Origin: Mya arenaria
Lineage: Eukaryota; Mollusca; Bivalvia; Myida; Myidae
Direction: 5' to 3'
NCBI RefSeq assembly: GCF_026914265.1
Contig: NC_069135.1
Span: 8,511,001 to 8,575,000 of the forward strand
DNA length: 64,000 nt
Shown here: piece after piece, positions 12,501 to 23,100 of the stretch
Numbering within the stretch: the stretch's first letter is position 1
Layout of the letters: each line of letters begins with the position of its first letter
Notes under the pieces: generated by a model
What the model was told of the DNA's origin: nothing
Seen by the model: the letters and a program-made list of their open reading frames with translations, nothing else
The model's database searches: none
Position numbers and translations under genes: made by a program

Positions 12501-15269
12501 ACCCTTCGGGCATATAAAAAGCAATCAATAAGCTTTTTCTCGAAGACTCCCTCATCAAGATTTTCTTTTTTGGGGTAAATGGCTAACATAGCGCAAAAAT
12601 TAGTGTAATAATTCACATCGCAAAAATGTTTTCACAGAATACTTCTGTCATGGCTTAATCGAATCTAAATAACCAGTCTGTTATTATGTTTGAATATTAT
12701 TTAAAAAGACTTTCATTATAAATCGATTATATATTCAATTAAGTGCTGACAACTATCTAACACATAACATAATCATTAAAATACAACCACACCGGACCAA
12801 CTTTTCTGTGTGTATTTATTTAACCAAAGCCTGCAGAGGACATCGTCCCAGAGATTGGATTTTAGTACATTCAATGACGACAAGATAGATAAGATCATAT
12901 TAAGTTTATTTCCAATCATGGGTCATCTGAATAAAAAAGTACATAATGCAGAAAATGAATAAAAACACAGAAATATAGACTTTTGAATGCAAATAAAGCT
13001 TAATTCTGATTTTCCAAACACAAATAACATATGTACGGTAAAGAAGTTGGTTTATAACATTGAACATGTTTCCCAGTAATATCAGTGTAAAATTGGAATA
13101 TAATTTAATATATTCCTCTTACCACTAGCAGTGTGCATCTGCTATATACATGAAGCGATTGTTAATTTATTAATATTGGCATTGCAATGTTTTGAATTTA
13201 ATTTGGATTTTTACTGGGCTCTACAATTTTAAAATTATCACAATGGTAAAGTGCGTGTATTTGGTGACCCGGCGAATTTCCAAGCCAATTGGCTGTGGTG
13301 ATCTTTTAAAAAAATGGGTGTTCAGGTCACAGGGTTACCTTCAGTGTCGAGCCCTGGAAGTACTTGCGTAACTACAGCAGAAAATGTTCTAATTCTCATC
13401 ATTCTGTGACTGGGCAGAGATTATTTTTCAGGTGATCCTGCTCAATCTGAGCTGGGTTGTTTAACCACATTAAAATAATGAAAACTAGTTTTTCATGATA
13501 ATAATGAAACATTAACAGTGATCTAGAACAAGGTTAAACTAAAATGAAACCAGCAAATTTACCAACTCAATGGTAACTGTTAATATTTGTGCATACCTGT
13601 ACCAGTTCAGCTGTAGCAGGATAGTGAGGGCCAGGGTGAGGTTGGCACCCAGGAAACACAGGGCCTGGAAATGGCTCAACTCGCCACTCGCTAGGGGACG
13701 CGTCCTTGTACGCTCTACCTACACAGTATTAAAATCTTGCATTACTGGACTTGTTTGTTGTTAGTCAATTTTACTCAAAAGAGTATATATGCATTGTATT
13801 TTGAGATACATCAATAAAGCTGCACTCTCACAGATTGACTACATTGCCCTTTTTTCAGCTTTTGTCTCAGAATCAGCTGATTTTGGTATCAATGCCATCA
13901 ATTCAGTCGTATAAGATACCTCACAATAGAACAGATCTGAATAATAGTTCTGTGATTGTTCACACCAGTAGGAAAACTGCCAAAAATTTCATTTTCCTTA
14001 AAGCATGAGTAACGCTTTAAGCAAAAAAACATAAATTTCTGAACGTAAATAATTATGAAACACAGCGATTAGATCCTTTGTCAGCAGTCTTGTTTTATTG
14101 GATTCAAAACATTTACGCAAACATTTGCTCATGTGAAAACAAAAATAAAAAGTTTTCAAAATGGTCAATCTATGGGAGTGCAGCTTTAAGTTCAAAATTT
14201 AACTTGTGGCAATCTTACTTACAAATTCAAGAGTCATTTTATGGCAAATAACTTAACTGTTTAACATTTGAATGCATAATAAATCCTTCTCAGTGAAGTA
14301 ATGACTAAATACACAACATAATGATTGATAGGCATAAACAAAAAAAATGTATTTTTAACCTTGGCATCAATGTCCTTGTCCCACATGTCGTTGATGATAC
14401 AGCCGGCTCCCCGCATTATAAAGGAACCAAGACCAAACAATGTGAGTAAGTACAGGCTGGGCAGGGCACCAGCAGGGGCAGCCAGTGCAATGCTCCATGT
14501 ACACGGCCAGAACAACAGGAAAGTGCCTAAAGAGGGATCAGGAGGTGTCAATGATTTACATAAATGTTAAATTCATCACTGGAGCTACAATGTACCAAGC
14601 TATTTGAAGCGTACAGAAATCAATAAATGTTGAAAATGACAACATGCTTACAAAACATAACTTTTAGTCAGAAATTACTTAACATATTAAACAAATCTAA
14701 CTAATTTCGAGAAACATGTAGTACTGAAGAAAAACACTAGTCTTAAGAAATCTATGTCAAGAATTACATTTAATAATGAGGAAGGTTTCATCAAGCATCT
14801 TACCTATTGGCTTATCAAATCTGATGAGTCTAAGGTATGGCTGAAAACTTTTGGGGGCTGCTTCAATGATCTTTTGTGTGTTCAAATGTCTACTATGATG
14901 GCTCGGGTGACAAAGCACAGCTGGATATGTATTAAAAAGACAATCCCTTTTGTTTTTACCACACATATGTTGATTGAAAGCTGCCGAAAGTGTGTTGTAG
15001 CTTGCTGATGAAATGCATATAGGTTTAAAATTCTTTATGTCACTTTGAAGAACATGTTTAAATTTACACTGTTGATGCACATATTGCTGTCTTTGAAAAG
15101 TCAAATGTTCATGTTGAATACAAAACAATGATCTACATAAAGTCAAAGGTCTGAAACGATTTCGTAGAAATGTTGCTACAGCTGATTGGACTTGTGAGCT
15201 GCTGAAGATATTTGAGCCATTACAAAACTTGTTAGTTAAGTTCTGATAATGTCTACACATGAACATCAT
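3593..15269 (-). CDS. COQ2: 4-hydroxybenzoate polyprenyltransferase (UbiA family), mitochondrial
   Basis: Attaches the polyprenyl tail to 4-hydroxybenzoate in ubiquinone synthesis, in the inner mitochondrial membrane. Exons on the minus strand: 15269-14804, 14526-14360, 13718-13597, 10858-10773, then either 9531-9401 or 8647-8517, then 7616-7428 and 3751-3593. All junctions are GT-AG, phases agree, and with one version of exon 5 the total is 1320 nt (439 aa plus stop). Exon 1 gives a long basic N-terminus fit for mitochondrial import and ends [11 protein letters not shown]. The first Asp-rich motif NDMWDKDID is at about residues 201-209. The second region, YDTVYAHQ then [15 protein letters not shown], spans about 317-339. 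Exon 7 ([12 protein letters not shown]... to TAA) is the usual end. The start chosen is the first Met after an apparent 5' UTR acceptor (exon from 15295); the adjacent Met codon is equally possible. Exon 2's donor, GTTAAA, is weak. Confidence 0.95.
4560..7427. repeat. 64-65 bp minisatellite made of copies of the COQ2 exon 6 end plus its 5' splice site
   Basis: About 41 units of 64-65 bp in COQ2 intron 6, starting directly at the exon 6 donor; the units between 4560 and about 4790 are decayed. Read on the minus strand, each unit carries a copy of the last ~30 nt of exon 6 (codons for [10 protein letters not shown]; the exon itself has [10 protein letters not shown]) followed by CATCAG|GTAAGT, the same donor as the real exon. 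Two unit types are interspersed: 'gtgcccctgtgatggcctatt' and 'gttcatctgtgatagccttt'. A few units have a broken donor (acttatctgatg). The units nearest the exon (7300-7427) are most like it. Confidence 0.93.
7617..8516. other. COQ2 intron between exons 5b and 6
   Basis: 900 bp with no further exon seen. It contains a 13-nt G run at about 8009-8021 and otherwise unremarkable AT-rich sequence. Confidence 0.6.
8517..8647 (-). CDS. COQ2: COQ2 alternative exon 5b (canonical form)
   Basis: 131 nt with acceptor TGTGCAG and donor CAA|GTATGT, in the same phases as exon 5a. It encodes [18 protein letters not shown]... ending [11 protein letters not shown], which is close to the general animal COQ2 sequence, so this is probably the ubiquinone form. 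Including both copies (262 nt) or neither shifts the frame of exon 6, so only mutually exclusive use gives full-length protein. Confidence 0.9.
9401..9531 (-). CDS. COQ2: COQ2 alternative exon 5a (divergent form)
   Basis: 131 nt with acceptor TTTTAG and donor CAG|GTATCT, entering in phase 1 and leaving in phase 0. It encodes 44 codons beginning [18 protein letters not shown] and ending [11 protein letters not shown]. Compared with exon 5b it is the same length with no indels and 23 of 44 residues identical. It keeps GLT-NWG, the Gly-Ser turn, YDT and HQ. It departs from the usual COQ2 sequence at Phe-to-Leu (GLTL), Gly-to-Ala (LLAW) and Ala-to-Ser (YSHQ). It is the proximal copy after exon 4. 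It has no stop and both splice sites are intact, so it looks like a functional exon and not a relic. Confidence 0.88.
9790..10690. mobile_element. Interspersed element with internal ~145-bp tandem units
   Basis: Lies in the COQ2 intron between exons 4 and 5a. It starts near 'agagctgtcacaggagtg' followed by 'aatacccccaaa' and ends 'tttgtgggggtat', so the ends are partly inverted. Inside are four to five units of about 145 bp, each holding 'agcctttcatgag', 'gtgaccttgaccttggcc' and 'cccaatatcgaacttgacc'. A short GACC/GACA simple repeat (about 10594-10640) closes the array. No protein is encoded. The family name is unknown to me; the ends are inferred. Confidence 0.6.
11130..12520. mobile_element. 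Nested element containing an endonuclease relic and ~155-bp tandem units
   Basis: The left end reads 'acggagcattatacgcccgaag' (bases 11150 on) and the right end 'cccttcgggcatat', so ATRYGCCCGAAG is partly inverted. Between 11990 and 12450 there are about four units of ~120-160 bp, each with 'ggacctgg', 'catccttttaatgta' and 'tataaagttatttgaaaat', ending in a short GGAC/AGAC repeat. The boundaries are approximate. Confidence 0.45.
11480..11985 (-). pseudogene. Decayed endonuclease (EEP-type) fragment from a retroelement or Helentron
   Basis: The minus strand encodes residues typical of the endonuclease/exonuclease/phosphatase fold found in non-LTR retrotransposons and in some Helitron-like elements: [13 protein letters not shown], then [10 protein letters not shown]. 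After an in-frame TAG comes [18 protein letters not shown], then [13 protein letters not shown] and ETYYTDHR. No reverse transcriptase or helicase part is present. The stop codons and missing domains make it a relic. Confidence 0.65.
13719..14359. other. COQ2 intron 2
   Basis: 641 bp without an exon signal. It holds a stretch (13815-14190) of the type 'aagctgcactctcacagattgac...' and its partial inverse 'gggagtgcagctttaag', which suggests a small hairpin-type repeat element (ends near 13818 and 14190). Confidence 0.4.
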
Positions 15270-17114
15270 GCTCTGTCAAACAGTCGAACAGTCACCTGTA
15301 AAAAAAATACATAAGTGTTGAATAAATAAAAAATACTAAACAAAAGGGGTGAAGTATTGAAGTGAACTAACATATATATTAATTTTTATCATAGATGGAT
15401 ACATACATTCAAATAATATAGTGTATTTTTTAATCACAATATTGCAAGAAACTATCAATGATGAATATGATTTCAATAATACAATGTTTGCAAAGGAACT
15501 TAGCATTTCACGGTTTTTAAAGCACTCAGTGAATGATCATGACTTTCACTATCATGTATGGCTTAAATTAGCAAGTGAATTTCAAATCTATCGCCTGTCA
15601 AGCGACTTCAAATTTCAAAGGAAACCAAATCTTGCTGTCAACGGTTTTGCATGAATCTCGCTATTTAAGAGGCAGGCTCTTACCCATTAAAGCATCCATA
15701 CATTTTCAGTTTGCAAAAGAGTGGAGTACTGAAGCAAAATTGACAGTCATGGAAAGTAAAAATGATAAAGATTGTATGAAATATTAAATATTTAATATGT
15801 AAAAATATACGACCTAAAGTGGAATATTTATTAATTACGTGTATCATAGAGTACAAGAACACATTTTTATAATTCTCAGACCAAGAGAGCACCCTTAGGG
15901 ACCAAATCGCTCGAATCAGATAATTTGACTGGCCAAAACTGTAACAGGTAACAAAATAACAGGTAACTGTGAGTGTGATAGATATAAGAATGTAAAACTA
16001 CTTATGAACTTAAATAAATAAACACTGTCATAGGATAAACGGATATACACTGAACCTGTTAATAAATTAGTGGACAATAACCATTTGAACAGTAGTGTGT
16101 AACCTTAACACTCATTTTCAATCACAAGATGATCGGTAAAATCATCGGTGTATATATATATAGCAAACCAATACTGTTTCAAAATCCCAGAGACAAGCAT
16201 ATTTTTAAACACTTAGAAATTCCCAACAAGTCGGAAAATGTGCATAATCGAATTTCTATACCTTTAATTCAGCTTCAGTGGGTCGGTGGAATTACCGAAA
16301 ACCAGGGTGAAGGTCATGTGCACTTGCAAATGTTACAAAAGACAATTTTATCAATGTCTTGTCACCTGCCAAAACCTGTCGTTTGTTGTGTTTTTTTCAA
16401 CAGTAAGTGAATGGCATACATATTTCGGTGTCAGAATACATAAATGATTTAAATATAAAGGCTCTCCATAAAAACGGAACATTGTAATGCTTTGTGTTGC
16501 CTCAAATTAAGTCAATAAATCACTTTAATGTTTTTCGGACTGTTGACATTCCGGATGGCTAAGTTTATCTTTTACATGCTAATAGATTATTTATACACAT
16601 GTAAAGCAAGTCCTATCACTCTGACTTAAAACTGGATTAGTAAGTCCTATTTCTAAATGAGAAAAAAATCAAGTGTTACCACCTGAACTAGTCCATATAA
16701 ACAGCTGCTTCAGAGTCTTTGATAATTTTTGTGTTGGCGACTCTTCGTTATAGGGAACACAATAAATATCCAAATGTTAAAAAACGTTCCCTAAACGCAT
16801 ATTATTGTGGCTACACCTGAACCAGCTGGTGATTCTCTTGTTTACCAGTTTACATGATAAAATTACATGTATATTTGTAACTTACAGCTTGTCAGTTGTT
16901 TTTTTCAGTATATTTTGGAAGATGACTTCGCACTGGGTAATGGAAATTAACTTCGTTTTTCACAAAACAATAAACTACAGTTTTTCAAACAGAACTTCTT
17001 CAATTTAATAACACACTGGGGCATCGGGAACATCAGCCGAAAATGTGCTATAAAAATGTCTATAGAATAAACCCATTTATTTGAGAATAATATATGCTTT
17101 TTTTTCTTTTTCAG
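15270..17114. other. Head-to-head region between COQ2 and the SLC37-like gene
   Basis: Holds the 5' non-coding exons of both genes. On the minus strand, an acceptor TTTTTTTACAG ends at 15296, so COQ2 has a 5' UTR intron. On the plus strand, TTCTTTTTCAG precedes the SLC37-like start exon. I could not place the first exons or a core promoter with confidence; 'caaca|gtaagt' at about 16402 is one possible donor. No coding exon was found. Confidence 0.4.
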
Positions 17115-17141
17115 ATTTGGTCTCAATTTTAAACAACTAAG

Positions 17142-20100
17142 ATGGTATTTAGTACAGGTATAAGTCTGCAAAATCCAATGGGGAAAAGACAGGTTGTGGT
17201 TTTCACAGTTGGGTGGCTTGCATATGCCTCAACATACTGCCTTCGAAAACCTCTTGGAGTGGTACGTAAAATGAACTGCTGTCCATGCATAAGAACACCC
17301 TTAGCAACCTTGTCTTGTAAAGAATGCCTACATAACTTGATAAATACTATACTGGCCATACTATGACAAGATATTTTAACAAAAGTTAGTGCACTGTCCA
17401 TATGTTACTATTTACAATATGCACATGTGTAGCAAGAACCATAACTTTCCTTTATTAAATCTTGAGTTACTAAATCACAGGTTATAAACATAACCATTCA
17501 ATGTTTATTTGCTTTTTTAAGCCGGATATTTCAACAAAAAATTACGTGTTATAGAATGGCAATAAATTGGCGAGCAGGATGCAGGATAGCAGATGTTGTG
17601 AACAATTCTGAGTTTAAGTTTTCATTTTATATCATAAATTGAATAGTTTTCATGAAACCTGGTCAGAATACTGCATTTTGTTATAAACAATCATGTATAT
17701 GGGTCACCTCAGGTAAAAAACTAGGTCACTTGGTCAAATCTTAGAAAAAAGTGATAAATTAATTTCATTTTTTTCTTTCATAAGTTAAACCTTTTTATTA
17801 GGGATGGCTACGAGTAGTAAAATCGGTGCTTGAGTACTCGGATAATCTTCCAATCGATTACTCAGGTACTTTATTACTCAGAACACTTGAATTGGTTTTC
17901 AAGAGAGACAAGTTCATGTACCATGTGCATGGGTCATCATAATATTGGCCATTTCCATCTTTAAATATGTCTGTCATTGTGTACTTTAACAGAAAAAAAT
18001 GAATAAAAAGAAGACTTTTTAATGAGTCCTTTTTATTTCATTTTAAATATAAATATACCTTACACTACAATATAGCACATGGAAATAAGCATATAATATA
18101 TATATGTAAAACAAACACATGTCATTAAAGTAGCATATGAGCTACACTCAATAATGAACAAAAATCAACAATGAACAAAGCATACTTTACACTTCAAAAT
18201 ACAAAGAACATGCATCCATACAATAATAAAAAGCACATACGAATAACAAGCACTACCTAATATTGAACAATTTTCTTTAATCACCCAGCATGAATAAAGT
18301 GCATTAAATTGGCATTATATTTATTTGTTTACGAATTATATATTTACAAGTTTATATGTTTGGAATTGAAATATATTTTAATAATTAAATGCTTCTCTGA
18401 TGAAGAATTTTGGTACCGTGTGTGGTTGACGCAGGTTTAAGAAACTGTTAGTTTTTCACTGACAAAACATTAATACATTTACATTATACATATCAAAATA
18501 CAGTTAATAGCTGTCTGCTAAATTAAATGTCTGAACATATCTTTTGTTAATTAGCTGATGTAATTTTCAGGTAAAAACTGATCTAGAAACAGAGTTGTCC
18601 ATGAGCAAAACACAGCTGGGATTGTTGGACACTGCACTTCTATTACCATATGCTGTCATGCAGGTAAGTTCATATACCATATGCAGTTATGTTTATATAC
18701 CATATGCGGACATGCAGTTATGTTTATATACCATATGCGGTCATGCAGGTATGTTTATATATCATATGCTGTCATGCAGGTGTGTTTATATATCATATGC
18801 TGTCATGCAGGTGTGTTTATATATCATATGCTGTCATGCAGTTATGTTTATATACCATATGCAGACATGCAGTTATGTTTATATACCATATGCGGTCATG
18901 CGGGTATGTTTATATACCATATGCGGTCATGCGGGTATGTTTATATACCATATGCTGTCATGCAGGTGTGTTTATATACCATATGCGGTCATGCGGGTGT
19001 GTTTATATACCATATGCTGTCATGCAGGTGTGTTTATATACCATATGCTGTCATGCAGGTGTGTTTATATACCATATGCTGTCATGCAGGTATGTTTATA
19101 TACCATATGCGGACATGCAGTTATGTTTATATACCATATGCGGTCATGCAGGTATGTTTATATACCATATGCGGACATGCAGTTATGTTTATATACCATA
19201 TGCTGTCATGCGGGTATGTTTATATACCATATGCTGTCATGCGGGTATGTTTATATACCATATGCGGTCATGCAGTTATGTTTATATACCATATGCGGTC
19301 ATGCAGGTATGTTTATATACCATATGCGGTCATGCAGTTATGTTTATATACCATATGCTGTCATGCGGGTATGTTTATATACCATATGCTGACATGCAGT
19401 TATGTTTATATACCATATGCGGTCATGCGGGTATGTTTATATACCTTATGCGGTCATGCAGTTATGTTTATATACCATATGCGGTCATGCGGGTATGTTT
19501 ATATACCATATGCTGTCATGCGGGTATGTTTATATACCATATGCGGTCATGCGGGTATGTTTATATACCATATGCTATCATGCGGGTATGTTTATATACC
19601 ATATGCTATCATGCGGGTATGTTTATATACCATATGCTATAATGCAGGTATGTTTATATACCATATGCTGTCATGCAGGTATGTTTATATACCATATGCG
19701 GACATGCAGTTATGTTTATATACCATATGCGGTCATGCGGGTATGTTTATATACCATATGCGGTCATGCGGGTATGTTTATATACCATATGCGGTCATGC
19801 AGGTATGTTTATATACCATATGCTATCATGCAGGTATGTTTATATACCATATGCGGTCATGCGGGTATGTTTATATACCATATGCTGTCATGCAGGTGTG
19901 TTTATATACCATATGCGGTCATGCGGGTGTGTTTATATACCATATGCGGTCATGCAGTTATGTTTATATACCATATGCGGTCATGCGGGTATGTTTATAT
20001 ACCATATGCTGTCATGCAGGTATGTTTATATACCATATGCTGTCATGCAGGTATGTTTATATACCATATGCGGTCATGCAGGTATGTTTATATACCAAAG

Positions 20101-23100
20101 AAGCTCTTCAGTTCACAGCAATTATTAAGCATGATTGTGTAAAAGGCATTAAAGACATCAAATAAGAATAAAAGGAATTAAAATTCTCAGGTTGATGGCT
20201 TTTATATTGGTTATAGTGTGGGCTTTACACTCTTGAGGTAACATTATTTTTAAAATGTATTCCAAAGATACTGCTTGGACCAATGGCTGACAAGTTTGGA
20301 GCGAGGAAAACTTTCGGTGTTGGACTTGTCCTGTCTGCTGCTTCCATGGTAAGTAAACCTGTGACAATCTTGAACGAGGGTGCTGTAGTTGGTAAACTGT
20401 GACAATATTGATATAAGTGGGCGCTGTACATTTTAAACTGGCACAGTATTGACAGAAGTGGGTATGGTACATGGTAAACTGACACAGTCACGGCAGAAGT
20501 GGGTTCAGTAGATGGTTAATTGACACAGTCTTGACTGAAGAGGGTTCAGTAGATGGTTAATTGACACAGTCTTGACAGAAGAGGGTACTGTACATGGTAA
20601 ACTGACACAGTCTTGACTGAAGAGGGTACTGTACATGGTAAACTGACACAGTCTTGACTGAAGAGGGTACTGTACATGGTAAACTGACACAGTCTTGACA
20701 GAAGAGGGTACTGTACATGGTAAACTGACACAGTCTTGACTGAAGTGGGTACTGTACATGGTAAACTGACACAGTCTTGACAGAAGTGGGTACTGTACAT
20801 GGTAAACTGACACAGTCTTGACTGAAGAGGGTACTGTACATGGTAAACTGACACAGTCTTGACTGAAGTGGGTACTATACATGGTAAACTGACACAGTCT
20901 TGACAGTAGAGGGTACTGTACATGGTAAACTGACACAGTCTTGACAGAAGTGAGTACTGTACATGGTAAACTGACACAGTCTTGACAGAAGAGGGTACTG
21001 TACATGGTAAACTGACACAGTCTTGACTGAAGTGGGTACTGTACATGGTAAACTGACACAGTTTTGACAGAAGTGGGTACTGTACATGGTAAACTGACAC
21101 AGTCTTGACTGAAGTGGGTACTGTACATGGTAAACTGACACAGTCTTGACTGAAGTGGGTACTGTACATGGTAAACTGACACAGTCACGGCAGAAGTGGG
21201 TACTGTACATGGTAAACTGACACAGTCTTGACTGAAGTGGGTACTGTACATGGTAAACTGACACAGTCTTGACTGAAGTGGGTACTGTACATGGTAAAGT
21301 GACACAGTCTTGACAGAAGTGGGTACTGTACATTGTAAACTGACACAGTCTTGACTGAAGTGGGTACTGTACATGGTGAACTGACACAGTCTTGACGGAA
21401 GTGAGTACTGTACATGGTAAACTGACACAGTCTTGACAGAAGAGGGTACTGTACATGGTAAACTGACACAGTCTTGACTGAAGTGGGTACTGTACATGGT
21501 AAACTGACACAGTCTTGACAGAAGTAGGTACTGTACATGGTAAACTGACACAGTCTTGACTGAAGTGGGTACTGTACATGGTAAACTGACACAGTCACGG
21601 CAGAAGTGGGTATTGTACATGGTAAACTGACACAGTCTTGACTTAAGTGGGTACTGTACATGGTAAACTGACACAGTCTTGACTGAAGTGGGTACTGTAC
21701 ATGGTAAACTGACACAGTCTTGACTGAAGTGGGTACTGTACATGGTAAACTGACACAGTCTTGACAGAAGTGGGTACTGTACATTGTAAACTGACACAGT
21801 CTTGACTGAAGTTGGTACTGTACATGGTAAACTGACACAGTCTTGACTGAAGTGGGTACTGTACATTGTAAACTGACACAGTCTTGACTGAAGTGGGTAC
21901 TGTACATTGTAAACTGACACAGTCTTGACTGAAGTTGGTACTGTACATGGTAAACTGACACAGTCTTGACTGAAGTGGGTACTGTACATGGTAAACTGAC
22001 ACAGTCTTGACAGAAGTGGGTACTGTACATTGTAAACTGACACAGTCTTGACTGAAGTTGGTACTGTACATGGTAAACTGACACAGTCTTGACAGAAGAG
22101 GGTACTGTACATGGTAAACTGACACAGTCTTGACTGAAGTGGGTTCAGTAGATGGTAAACTGACACAGTCTTGACAGAAGTGGGCATTGTACATGGTTAA
22201 CTGACAGTCACGGCAGAAGTTGGTTCAGTAGATGGTAAACTGACACAGTCTTGACAGAAGAGGGTACTGTACATGGTAAACTGACACAGTCACAGCAAAA
22301 GTGGGTTCAGTAGATGGTAAACTGACACAGTCTTGACAGAAGTGGGTACTGTACATGGTAAACTGACAAAGTCTTGACAGAAGTGGGCACTGTACATGGT
22401 AAACTGACACAGTCTTGACAGAAATAGAAACTGACACAGCCTTGACAGAAGAGGGTACTGTACATGGTTAACTGACACAATCTTCACAGAAGTTGGTACT
22501 GTACATGATAAACTGCAACAATCTTGACAGAATTGTGTGCTGTACAAGATTAACTCACTGTCATTAAGTTTCATTTTGAACTCAAATCAACATTATCTTT
22601 TATAGCTCTATATACTTTCATGTAAGTACCATTGAGGATGAATTGCTTTTAGCTCACGTGAGCACAAAGTGATCAATTTGAGCTTTTGTGATCCTCAAAT
22701 GTCGGGCGTCCGTTGTCCGTCATCCAGCTTCAGCATGTTAAACATCTTCTCTGCAACCGCATGGCCCAGACCTATGATATTTGGTATGCCACCTAAGGTA
22801 GTGGTCCTTTACCAAGATTGTTCCATCTATGTCCCAGTGGTCACAAGTTTTCTATATACTGATATAGTAAAATCTTTAAAAATATTCTTCTCTTAAATTG
22901 CAAGGCCCAGAAATTTGGTATGCAGCTTGATGTAGTGGTCCTTTACCAAGATTGTACGGGTTTGTCCCTGTGGTGAAAAATGGCCCCACTGTAGCGGTCT
23001 CAGGTTGAGTCTATGTGAAGTTAAAATCATACTGGGAAGTACCAATTTCAATAAGAAATGGTTCTTGAAACATAACTGCAATATTTGATTTATAAAATAT

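Larger units (their letters stand above)
11004..13356. mobile_element. 2.35-kb element with CAGGGCTCGACACT terminal inverted repeats
   Basis: Both ends carry the 14-bp sequence CAGGGCTCGACACT in inverted orientation (11004-11017 and 13356-13343), and the next ~50 bp also resemble each other loosely. It sits in COQ2 intron 3. I see no clear target duplication. A second element (about 11130-12520) lies inside it. Confidence 0.55.

Noticed and set aside
18595..20165. Long overlapping plus-strand open frames (up to 494 codons) rich in VYIPYAVM repeats
   Set aside because: Produced by a 31-bp tandem repeat with no stops in any frame; it lies in an intron between two well-supported exons.
20505..22194. 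Minus-strand frames up to 560 codons (SVYHVQYPLQSRLCQF repeats)
   Set aside because: Artefact of the 41-bp intronic array; antisense to the host gene and no start or domain evidence.
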